DNA of 35,917 bases from an uncultured Bacteroidota bacterium (GTDB taxonomy: Bacteria > Bacteroidota > Bacteroidia > Flavobacteriales > Flavobacteriaceae). Positions 1 to 7,555 of the stretch are shown here, one piece after another. The stretch covers positions 1-35,917 of the forward strand of contig CACJNF010000011.1 in the NCBI GenBank assembly GCA_902594745.1. Direction: 5' to 3'. The position numbers and the translations under genes are program-made. The notes under the pieces are model-generated. The model had not been told where the DNA came from, searched no databases, and was given only the letters and a program-made list of their open reading frames with translations. The stretch's first letter is position 1. Every line of letters begins with the position of its first letter.

Positions 1-970
1 CAATTCTTTTAGCTGTTTCTTTAGATAAAATACTTCTAACAGAATCGATATTATTCTGATATGGTCTATATCTGTATGATTCTTCAACAGCAGAAGAAAC
101 CTTTATAGTCCAATCTTTTTCATCATTAATGGTAAGGTTATCAAATGTTTGAATCATGTTTATAGTTATTGAACCATATGATGGAAGGTTTAGAGTATGA
201 ATTTGATAGTCATTAAATTCACCACTTAAAACTTCAGACTCCATAGCTGAATAATTTTTTAAATCATCAAGAGTTATGAATCCTCCATTTGATTGAATAT
301 CATCAACCATCTTTTGTGCAACTTCTCCCTCATAGAATCCTTTTTTTCCTTTTTCTGAAATAATTCTAAGAGTATTGGCAAGATCTTTTTGGACTAGAAC
401 ATGACCATTTCTATATGATTCTCCTTCTGAATCCAAGAAATAGGATTTCGATCCTTCAAATAACTTTAATTTTTCTTTTTCGCTTTGAAATCTTTTAATT
501 CCACCAGGAAGAACAAGAAAGCCTTCTTCTGCAATTTTAATTGAAGGCTGCATTATTGTTTTTAAATCAAGGTTCCCATTTTCTTCATGAAGTTTAATTA
601 GACCTGCCACAACACCAGGTATACCTATTGTCTTATATCCAAAACTAGGTAACTCCTCATCACTATCTTTAAAGCTTTGAGGTATTTGCGTAGTACCATC
701 AATTCCATGGATATTCCCATTTGCCTGCTTGTATATGACTTGAAGTCTTCCTCCTATTCCACTCATGCTTGGTTCAACAACAGTTAAGGTAAATGAAGCA
801 GCAACAGCAGCATCAAATGCATTTCCTCCTTTAGAGAAAATCAACTTACCCGTTTCTGAGGCAAGAGGGTGTGGTGATGAAATTACACTATTTGAATATT
901 TAGAATTATCCGAACAGCCTATTGCTAAAATTGATAATATTAGCCCATACGTTTTTAAAGAATTAAGCAT
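1..970 (-). CDS. gamma-glutamyltransferase-like lipoprotein, 5' part only (cut by left edge)
   Basis: About 323 residues are visible; the C-terminal part lies outside the window. The protein opens with a lipoprotein signal peptide ending in the lipobox LAIGC, with Cys19 as the lipidation site, so an envelope location is expected. Soon after comes the family signature SPHPLAS (about 32-38), then GGNAFDAAVAAS and VVEPSMSGIGG, typical of the large subunit of the Ntn-hydrolase gamma-glutamyltransferases (PF01019), which cleave or transfer gamma-glutamyl groups from glutathione and related peptides. The catalytic Thr of the small subunit would lie beyond the edge. Two departures are visible: the stretch that is usually D-x-R-E-x-A-P reads IDGTTQIP, without the Arg that binds the gamma-glutamyl carboxylate, and the glycine-rich turn reads GIGGR. 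The family call is firm; substrate and activity are not. It follows susD on the same strand, behind a hairpin. Confidence 0.85.
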   Translation of the reverse strand, partial: MLNSLKTYGLILSILAIGCSDNSKYSNSVISSPHPLASETGKLIFSKGGNAFDAAVAASFTLTVVEPSMSGIGGRLQVIYKQANGNIHGIDGTTQIPQSFKDSDEELPSFGYKTIGIPGVVAGLIKLHEENGNLDLKTIMQPSIKIAEEGFLVLPGGIKRFQSEKEKLKLFEGSKSYFLDSEGESYRNGHVLVQKDLANTLRIISEKGKKGFYEGEVAQKMVDDIQSNGGFITLDDLKNYSAMESEVLSGEFNDYQIHTLNLPSYGSITINMIQTFDNLTINDEKDWTIKVSSAVEESYRYRPYQNNIDSVRSILSKETAKRI

Positions 971-1007
971 AAAAAAAAAGGTTTGTAAAATTTACAAACC
1001 TTTTTTT
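971..1007 (-). terminator. intrinsic terminator after susD, touching the next start codon
   Basis: A perfect inverted repeat has arms GGTTTGTAAA (980-989) and TTTACAAACC (991-1000), with A-tracts on one side and T-tracts on the other, so it can work in either direction. On the minus strand it lies 7 bases past the susD stop codon and ends in a run of T whose last base is directly before the ATG of the GGT-like gene (968-970). It should close the susC-susD transcript. Both flanking genes are on the minus strand. Confidence 0.85.
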
Positions 1008-1013
1008 AAAGTT

Positions 1014-2435
1014 TTACTGATTAACCTCAGTTTTTGTAAAAATACCTGGATCATCAGCTGGAGCATTTGAATTTGAATTTAATTCAGTTGCTGCATAAGG
1101 CATCCTCTCAGGATATGGAGGATTAGGCCCAAGAACAAGAGTAAAAGGAACTGAAATTGCAGAATCCGATTTTCTTAATCTTCTTGCATCATTAAATGGT
1201 ATATGCATTCCGAAACCACTGACGTATCTTTCTTCAATTACTTCTCTAAGAAAAGCAGATTTAGAATCAATACCATCAGTATTTTCAATACCACCAGAAT
1301 TAAAGTCAGAAGCTACATAAGCTTCATATTTAAAACCTCCAGAGTTGTGATTATCATTTAGATTACCTCCGGAATTAAGCCATGCTCTAACGTTGTTAAG
1401 GTGCGGAAGACCGTCAGCTAAACTTCCTTGTCTAGCTTTAGCTTCTGCTAAAATTAACTCATTTTCAAAAAATGTAACCATATTTTGAGGTTCTGTTTCA
1501 GCAATAATTCCTGTATTTGCTGAACCACTAGATGAATTAATTTTATAATACCCATATCTTGCAGTCTCATCAGTTTTAGAGTTATTCCTATTAGTAGAAT
1601 AATCATTACTTAATAACTGAAGAAGATAACTTTCAGAACCACCAGAAGAATTTCCTAAATCTCCTGCTCTAGATCCATTCAAGATAGTAGCAAATAAGTT
1701 TTGATCACCTGATTGAGTACCTGGTGGCTTATACTGCATATCTCCTGAGGCAGAGCTAATTCCATTACTAGCAGCAGAAATTGCACCTGCATAATCTTTT
1801 TTATGAAGATTAAAACGTGCAACTAGAGTATAAGCAGCTTCTATCCATTTATCTTTATTTCCTCCAAAGTAAATATCCTGAGATAAGCTACTTGAACCTG
1901 CAGACTGAAGAGTTGAAATTCCAGCAGTTAATTTAGCAATAGCTGCATTATAAACAGATATTTGACTATCAAAAACTGGATCTTCAATTTCAGGGTTCCC
2001 AGCCTCACTATATGGTATTCCGCCCCATAGTGAAGCAGCTGTACCAAATGCATGGCCCTCTATAATCTGTGCTATACCAACTAGTAATGTATTAGATGAG
2101 TTTTCTTGAAGTTGTCTCATATTATTTAATACACCAACATATAAAGCAAACCATTCACTGTTTGATTCTACTGTTGATAAAGCATATCCGTAGATATTTG
2201 AGTATAAGGAGCTAAATCCTATTAACTGACCGGAGTACATACCACTAATTCTATTAAGATGTCCAAGCTGTAATTGAATATTTGCTAATTGTGCACCTGT
2301 TAAAAATAGCTTATCCTCAACATCAGTTATTAAAATATCATTTGGATTTGAGTTAATATCTTCATTTAGGTCTTCACATGAAAATGAGAAAACTAAAAGA
2401 AGAGCTAAAATCGATTTTGTAAATATTTTTTTCAT
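1014..2435 (-). CDS. SusD/RagB-family outer-membrane nutrient-binding lipoprotein
   Basis: 473 residues. A lipoprotein signal peptide ends in FSFSC (Cys20), followed at once by E-D, the acidic pattern linked to surface-exposed lipoproteins in Bacteroidota. The body resembles SusD-like proteins (alpha-helical TPR-like scaffold; RagB/SusD family): an early helix-rich segment, a central GSRAG-type stretch and a C-terminal region with IEERYVSGFGMHIPFNDARRL-like residues, where family members carry the E-R-x-x-E-x-x-x-E-G/xR-x-x-D-L pattern. SusD proteins act as the lid that captures ligand over the SusC channel. The gene starts 4 bases after the susC stop, so the two are almost certainly co-transcribed and co-translated. 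No glycoside hydrolase, polysaccharide lyase or sulfatase gene is seen within the window, so the ligand cannot be read from context; a GGT-like enzyme downstream hints at peptides. Confidence 0.93.
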   Translation of the reverse strand: MKKIFTKSILALLLVFSFSCEDLNEDINSNPNDILITDVEDKLFLTGAQLANIQLQLGHLNRISGMYSGQLIGFSSLYSNIYGYALSTVESNSEWFALYVGVLNNMRQLQENSSNTLLVGIAQIIEGHAFGTAASLWGGIPYSEAGNPEIEDPVFDSQISVYNAAIAKLTAGISTLQSAGSSSLSQDIYFGGNKDKWIEAAYTLVARFNLHKKDYAGAISAASNGISSASGDMQYKPPGTQSGDQNLFATILNGSRAGDLGNSSGGSESYLLQLLSNDYSTNRNNSKTDETARYGYYKINSSSGSANTGIIAETEPQNMVTFFENELILAEAKARQGSLADGLPHLNNVRAWLNSGGNLNDNHNSGGFKYEAYVASDFNSGGIENTDGIDSKSAFLREVIEERYVSGFGMHIPFNDARRLRKSDSAISVPFTLVLGPNPPYPERMPYAATELNSNSNAPADDPGIFTKTEVNQ

Positions 2436-2439
2436 CTTA

Positions 2440-5400
2440 TTAATAATTTATCGTTAAACTAAAAAGAAAACCTTTCGACTGAGGATTTGTAAAGTACTCA
2501 ACACCTTGAGCAACACTTACACCCTTTGTATTAATCTCTGGATCAATTCCATCAACATTGTTAATATTAATTAGATCCCTTCCTGTGAAAGTTACAATAA
2601 CATCGCTTAATCCAAGATTTGTTACTATAGGAGTATCTATAACATAACTTAATGATAGGTCTCTCAACTTCGTCCAGGTTGCATCTGCAATAGAAAAGTT
2701 ATAGGCTTGGTTATCACCAAAACCTCCTCCGATACCAGTTCTATACCAGTTCTCGTCAAGAAGTACTGGACCAGCACCAAAGTCTTTAATGTTTCCTCTA
2801 ACAGTAGTACCTGCAGCTATTGTATTACCTCTATAATTAACTAAAGATTGATCAAGAGTTATTCTGTTAGCTGTTTCTTGAGTAGTTCCAAACCTTCTTA
2901 AAACCCATAATGTTCTTGGAGAAAATTCACCACCCTGAGAATGCTCTAACACAGCATTAAGTCTTAATTTTTTATATCTCATACTAAGTGAAATACCACC
3001 TCTCCAATCTGGATTAGGGTCACCTAATACAATTGGACTTGATGTTATCTGAGGGAATCCATTTGAATTTAAATCAAAACTTCCATCAGGATTTGTCTTT
3101 GAACCTGTTCCATAAAGAACTCCTAGTGGATATCCAACTACAGCTCTTGAACTAACTGATGCACCTGGCGATAAGTTAATAGACTCAGTTCCGTAAAGAT
3201 CTGTTACCTCATTATCATTTTTTGACCAATTAATTGCCGTAGATAGACTAAAGTCTTCCTTGTCTATAAGATCAAGACCAAGGTCAACCTCTAAACCATT
3301 GTTAGTCATCTCACCATAGTTACCATATTGAGTAGAAAAACCAGTTGAAGGTGATAATGAAACATCTAATAAAATACCTTCAATAATGTTATCATAATAT
3401 GTTAAAGAAAGTGATACTTTATCATCTAAAAATCTAAAGTCACCCCCTATTTCCCACTCAGTTTTAATTTCTGGTTCTAGATTTGGATTTCCAAGGTTAT
3501 TGTCTAACCTAAATCCACCTCCAAATAAGTTACTATCAAGAGGGTCACTATAAGTAGAATAACCAAATCCACCCTCTGCTAAAGTTTCAAACTTGTGAGC
3601 GGCTGGTTGAACACCTACCTGACCCCAAGAGGCTCTTAATTTTGCAAAAGAGATTGCATTTGATTGGATTACATCTTCTGTTAAAACCCATGCTGCATCT
3701 GCTGCAGGATAGAAAAAAGTTCCACTTATTGTAGAAGAAGCTTCTTGTGCTCCTGATAGGTTAATAAATAATTGATCATCTATATCAAAATTTAATATTC
3801 CATAACCTCTGTTAGATCTACTAAATGATTTAAATCCATCAAAAGTTGATGCTTCAGAAGAAGTATTTAGAGCAGTTGTTCTTTTTGCAGAATTCACAAG
3901 AAACCCTGTAATATTTCCAGATAATCTTGAATATTTTCTATCATTGTAACTCCAACCAACAGTAGCAGTAAGATTTACTTCATCAGATAGTTGAAAGTTT
4001 GCTTTACCAATTACATCTAAAGCAGAATTTCTTATATCCAAAGCATCTTCCTGGTATTGCCCATTTGCTCTTGAGCTGGCATCACCAATTGGGAAGAAAT
4101 ATGTTCTCTTATCGTCAGCAACATCGATATTTCCTCTAGTAATCACTTGTAACCAATTTGTTGGTTTTATTGTAATTTGAGGAGTTACTGTTACCCTATT
4201 TACTTTAGTACTGGACTCTTGCTCATTTACAGTCCAAAGTGGGTTTGTATATGATTGGTTAGAACTTTGACCAATTGGTTTCCTATAAGACCTACCACGG
4301 TTAATATATTCTGTTCCACCAGAACTATAGTATGTACCCTTGTAGTCTCTACCATCAAAATCAGGCGGAGTTCTAAGAAGCCCAAGCATTAAACCTGATA
4401 CATTAGAACTCTGCTGAATTCTATTTGAGTTAGTATAGGTATATGACATTTTAGATGATAATGTAATTTTGTCATTAATTTTAGCTTCATAATTTAATCT
4501 AGCATTAGTTCTCTCGTAAGTTGCATTTTTAATCATACCATCTTGATCTAGATGACCTAAACTAAAGAAGTAATTACTATTTTCATTACCACCACTTACT
4601 GTTAAATCATTTTGTAAAGCATTTCCTGTTCCAAAAACGGAGTCAAAGTTTTCTTCGACATATGTATCTGTTGAATTCTTTGTAGCAACCGCTTGATATT
4701 TTCTACCATTTTCAGCAATAAAATATGCACCTGATTTATATGCATCTTGACCACCTGATCTATTTGGAATGTAATCACCCCAAGATTCAGCTCTGTTTTC
4801 TCCAAAGACACCACTTCTTCCTTGTCCCCAAGTATTTTGCATTGGGATTCTCTCAGAAATTTCATCGAAAGAGTAAGAAGATTTAAAGGAAATCTTAGCT
4901 TCACCTCTTTGCCCTTTCTTTGTTGTTATTACAACAACTCCGTTAGCGGCTCTACTTCCATATAAAGACGCAGCTGATGCACCTTTTAGAACGTTCACTG
5001 ATTCAATATCTGCAGGATTTATATCATTTAGACGTGATCCTTGAGTAACACCACCATTACCTCCAGTAATATTATTACCACCGGCATATGATGTAGTATT
5101 ATCTAGAGGAACACCATCTACAATTATTAATGGCTGAATTGAACCATCAATTGTATTCGCTCCTCTAATTCTTATTGTACTTCCTGCACCAGGGTCACCA
5201 TTAGATCTTGTAATTCTAACACCCGAGGCTTTACCACTCAAAGCATTAACAACAGTTGGCTCGGCAGACCGAATAACATCATCTGCATTTACTACAGATG
5301 AGGTAGAACCCTGTTGATCCCTAACAGCCGCAAAACCTAAGGCAGTAACAACTACTTCCTCAAGTTCATTATCTAGCTGAAGAGAAATATTAAGATTAGA

Positions 5401-5646
5401 CTGACCAGATACAGTAATATACTGAGTAGTATATCCTATAAAACTAATCGCAAGGACTTGCCCTTGACTAGCAGCAATTTCAAAATTTCCATCAAAATCT
5501 GTTGACACACCAGTACTAGTTCCGTCAATAACAACATTAGCACCAGGAAGTGGCACTCCATTTTCGTCACTAACAACACCAGTTACGTTTTGACCAACCG
5601 ATAATAAAGAAAATAAAAGAAATACTGTACTTAATAGTATTCTCAT
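2440..5646 (-). CDS. SusC/RagA-family TonB-dependent outer-membrane transporter
   Basis: 1068 residues. After a signal peptide (about 1-19, ending VGQ) comes the carboxypeptidase-D-like N-terminal domain seen in SusC proteins (GVVSDENGVPLPGANVVIDG, about 24-43). The segment EEVVVTALG marks the start of the plug; the plug carries the SusC signature VLKGASAASLYGSRAANGVV, and the rest is a long beta-barrel rich in aromatic and Asn/Gly residues that ends in a C-terminal Tyr, as outer-membrane barrels do. Such proteins import large solutes using energy from TonB/ExbBD, pairing with the SusD partner encoded next. The length is usual for the family. It is first in a susC-susD unit, divergent from the small Cys-rich gene across a gap of 91 bases. 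No anti-sigma/ECF pair or hybrid sensor regulator is adjacent. Confidence 0.95.
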   Translation of the reverse strand: MRILLSTVFLLFSLLSVGQNVTGVVSDENGVPLPGANVVIDGTSTGVSTDFDGNFEIAASQGQVLAISFIGYTTQYITVSGQSNLNISLQLDNELEEVVVTALGFAAVRDQQGSTSSVVNADDVIRSAEPTVVNALSGKASGVRITRSNGDPGAGSTIRIRGANTIDGSIQPLIIVDGVPLDNTTSYAGGNNITGGNGGVTQGSRLNDINPADIESVNVLKGASAASLYGSRAANGVVVITTKKGQRGEAKISFKSSYSFDEISERIPMQNTWGQGRSGVFGENRAESWGDYIPNRSGGQDAYKSGAYFIAENGRKYQAVATKNSTDTYVEENFDSVFGTGNALQNDLTVSGGNENSNYFFSLGHLDQDGMIKNATYERTNARLNYEAKINDKITLSSKMSYTYTNSNRIQQSSNVSGLMLGLLRTPPDFDGRDYKGTYYSSGGTEYINRGRSYRKPIGQSSNQSYTNPLWTVNEQESSTKVNRVTVTPQITIKPTNWLQVITRGNIDVADDKRTYFFPIGDASSRANGQYQEDALDIRNSALDVIGKANFQLSDEVNLTATVGWSYNDRKYSRLSGNITGFLVNSAKRTTALNTSSEASTFDGFKSFSRSNRGYGILNFDIDDQLFINLSGAQEASSTISGTFFYPAADAAWVLTEDVIQSNAISFAKLRASWGQVGVQPAAHKFETLAEGGFGYSTYSDPLDSNLFGGGFRLDNNLGNPNLEPEIKTEWEIGGDFRFLDDKVSLSLTYYDNIIEGILLDVSLSPSTGFSTQYGNYGEMTNNGLEVDLGLDLIDKEDFSLSTAINWSKNDNEVTDLYGTESINLSPGASVSSRAVVGYPLGVLYGTGSKTNPDGSFDLNSNGFPQITSSPIVLGDPNPDWRGGISLSMRYKKLRLNAVLEHSQGGEFSPRTLWVLRRFGTTQETANRITLDQSLVNYRGNTIAAGTTVRGNIKDFGAGPVLLDENWYRTGIGGGFGDNQAYNFSIADATWTKLRDLSLSYVIDTPIVTNLGLSDVIVTFTGRDLININNVDGIDPEINTKGVSVAQGVEYFTNPQSKGFLFSLTINY

Positions 5647-5680
5647 ATTAATTGATTTTATTTTTTGTTATTAATAAAAA

Positions 5681-5698
5681 GATATTAATTATAATATC
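5681..5698. promoter_or_regulatory. AT-only inverted repeat upstream of susC
   Basis: An 18-base inverted repeat with 7-base arms GATATTA and TAATATC around a 4-base spacer lies 35 bases upstream of the susC start codon, in the gap shared with the divergent small gene. It could be an operator. The sequence is very AT-rich here, so a chance match is quite possible. Confidence 0.2.
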
Positions 5699-5737
5699 AA
5701 ATTCACAATTTTAAATACAATTTTTTAATTTTATGAC

Positions 5738-5935
5738 ATGGAAGATATTACATACAAATGTGAGAAGTGTGGTATGTCAGTCAAAAGCCAATGTGCAAAG
5801 TGTGATGAACCACTTCAAAACAAGACAATAACAGTAGATAGCGGTGATGAAGTTCAAGTATCATTCTGCCCAGAATGTGACGGGATGATAAAGTCGCCTA
5901 TGTGCTGTGGAATGGATATGTCTTGCGAACTTTAA
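5738..5935 (+). CDS. small Cys-rich, zinc-ribbon-like protein of unknown function
   Basis: 65 residues with nine cysteines at 8, 11, 19, 22, 44, 47, 56, 57 and 63. They form three clear CxxC pairs (KCEKC, QCAKC, FCPEC) and a final CC...C group, as expected for a protein binding one or two zinc or iron ions. There is no signal peptide or membrane segment, so it should be cytoplasmic. The regular spacing of CxxC knuckles and clean reading frame argue for a real gene rather than chance. It stands alone: divergent from susC and convergent with the M20 amidohydrolase, whose stop is 15 bases away. I recall similar short proteins from other Flavobacteria but know of no assigned function. A role as a metal-binding or rubredoxin-like accessory protein is only a guess. 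Confidence 0.72.
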   Translation: MEDITYKCEKCGMSVKSQCAKCDEPLQNKTITVDSGDEVQVSFCPECDGMIKSPMCCGMDMSCEL

Positions 5936-5950
5936 TTTTAAAAAATAAAA

Positions 5951-7546
5951 CTAGTCCTTATCAATAACTGGATATTCAACTCCAAGTTGCTCCATATATG
6001 TATCATATTTGGTCTCATCAAAGTAGAATTTTTTCATCTCATCCCTATATTTTTCCATTTTATCACTATTTAAATATACTGGTGGGGGATCCTTTTGTGA
6101 AATCATAGGTCTGTAAAAATCTTCTTTGCTTTGAACATTTTCAAAGTAATCCTTAGCCTCAACAAGTTTCTCAGGTTTTAATAAAAAATCTAGTGCAGTC
6201 ATGGCAACCACTTTTGCTCCAGCATTAGCGCCTTTATGAGCAATTGGTGTGGCAGATGCAATACTAGCAGACCAATGATGTGAAGTTATATTAGGAATAT
6301 TTGAAGGAAATCTAAGAACTACAGTTGGAACTTTCCATGAAACATCTCCAATATCATCAGATCCACCACTTACGTTGTAGGGAAGAGGCTTTCTTAGTGG
6401 AGCTAATTTCGTAGCAAGTCCATTTGCTGACTCTAGTCCAATTTCTTTTTGAACAGCTTTTGCAAGAGCTTGATCAGCTTCAGACCAATTTGGCAATCCA
6501 ACTGTTTTTATATTTTCATACATTTCCTCGGCAATTATTTTATTGAAATGCCTTGGCCAAGCAGCTCCAAGAACTTCGGACTCAAAGGTGGTGTTAGTCA
6601 TTAGTGCTGCACCTTCAGCCATTTTATTTGCAACATCATACAGATTCATAATACCATTGTAAGTGATTTCTCTTAAAAAAAACCAGATTGATGCTTTTGA
6701 AGGAACCACATTTGGTTGATCACCAGATTCTAGAAAAATTGAATGAGATCTATGATCTGGGTGCAGATGCTCTCTTCTGTAATTCCATCCAATATTCATT
6801 AATTCTGCTGCATCTAATGCACTTTTTGCTCTCCAAGGCGAACCAGCAGAGTGAGCAGTTTCTCCACTAAAACTATATTTTACAGAAATTAGTCCAGTTC
6901 CCGAAGGTCTACCCCATGAAGTTGACATATTTGAACTTACATGAGTGAAGATGCACATGTCTACATTATCAAAATAACCATCCCTAACATACCATGCTTT
7001 GGAACCGAGTATCTCTTCTGCAACTCCAGGCCATAATAGTAAAGTTCCATTAATATTATTTTCAATCATAACCTTTTTTATAGATAGCGCAGCTGTAATT
7101 ACAATTGGAAGCCCAATATTATGTCCTTCGCCGTGACCAGGAGCACCCTCAACAACTGGTTTTTCATAGGCTACTCCAGGATACTGCGAAGTAGATGGAA
7201 CTCCATCGAAGTCACTTCCTAATGCAATAACTGGTCCTCCTGAACCATTTGACCATGTAGCTAGCCATGATGTTGGAATGTCTGATATATTATACTGTAG
7301 CTCAAATCCATTTTCCTCAAGAATATTACTCAAATATTTGGATGTTTCAAATTCCTGAAATCCAAGCTCACCAAAACTAAAAACCTTGTCAATCATAACC
7401 TGTGTCATCTTTTTGTCCTCCTCAACTAGTTTAGCGGCATGACTTTTCAAATCATTAACTTTTCTCTTTGAAAAATTTTGTGAATAAGTATTATGTATAG
7501 ATCCTACTACTAGAAGGAACAATATAGTTTTCTTTAATTTGTTCAT
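5951..7546 (-). CDS. secreted M20-family amidohydrolase/peptidase (AbgB-like)
   Basis: 531 residues. A signal peptide (about 1-23, ending TYSQ) predicts export to the periplasm or beyond. The metallo-core is of M20D type, the family of aminoacylases and p-aminobenzoyl-glutamate hydrolases: GHGEGHN (137-143) supplies metal ligands, PGVAEE (173-178) holds the catalytic and ligand glutamates, and FSGETAHSAGSPW lies at the dimerisation-domain entry. These enzymes split an amide bond linking an amino acid to an acyl, aryl or peptidyl group. Compared with typical members of about 400-480 residues it has a longer C-terminal tail (about 455-531). It starts 9 bases after the NagB/PIG-L fusion ends on the same strand, so both are probably one operon. 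The precise substrate cannot be told; a role in stripping amino acids from conjugates is an inference. Confidence 0.88.
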   Translation of the reverse strand: MNKLKKTILFLLVVGSIHNTYSQNFSKRKVNDLKSHAAKLVEEDKKMTQVMIDKVFSFGELGFQEFETSKYLSNILEENGFELQYNISDIPTSWLATWSNGSGGPVIALGSDFDGVPSTSQYPGVAYEKPVVEGAPGHGEGHNIGLPIVITAALSIKKVMIENNINGTLLLWPGVAEEILGSKAWYVRDGYFDNVDMCIFTHVSSNMSTSWGRPSGTGLISVKYSFSGETAHSAGSPWRAKSALDAAELMNIGWNYRREHLHPDHRSHSIFLESGDQPNVVPSKASIWFFLREITYNGIMNLYDVANKMAEGAALMTNTTFESEVLGAAWPRHFNKIIAEEMYENIKTVGLPNWSEADQALAKAVQKEIGLESANGLATKLAPLRKPLPYNVSGGSDDIGDVSWKVPTVVLRFPSNIPNITSHHWSASIASATPIAHKGANAGAKVVAMTALDFLLKPEKLVEAKDYFENVQSKEDFYRPMISQKDPPPVYLNSDKMEKYRDEMKKFYFDETKYDTYMEQLGVEYPVIDKD

Positions 7547-7555
7547 AATTGAAAT

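Noticed and set aside
765-1070. Plus-strand reading frame of 101 codons at the left end
   Set aside because: It runs antisense through the GGT-like gene and the hairpin terminator; the minus-strand frame carries clear family motifs and a lipobox.
5936-5950. Terminator between the small Cys-rich gene and the M20 gene
   Set aside because: The 15 bases are a run of A and T with no stem of useful length.
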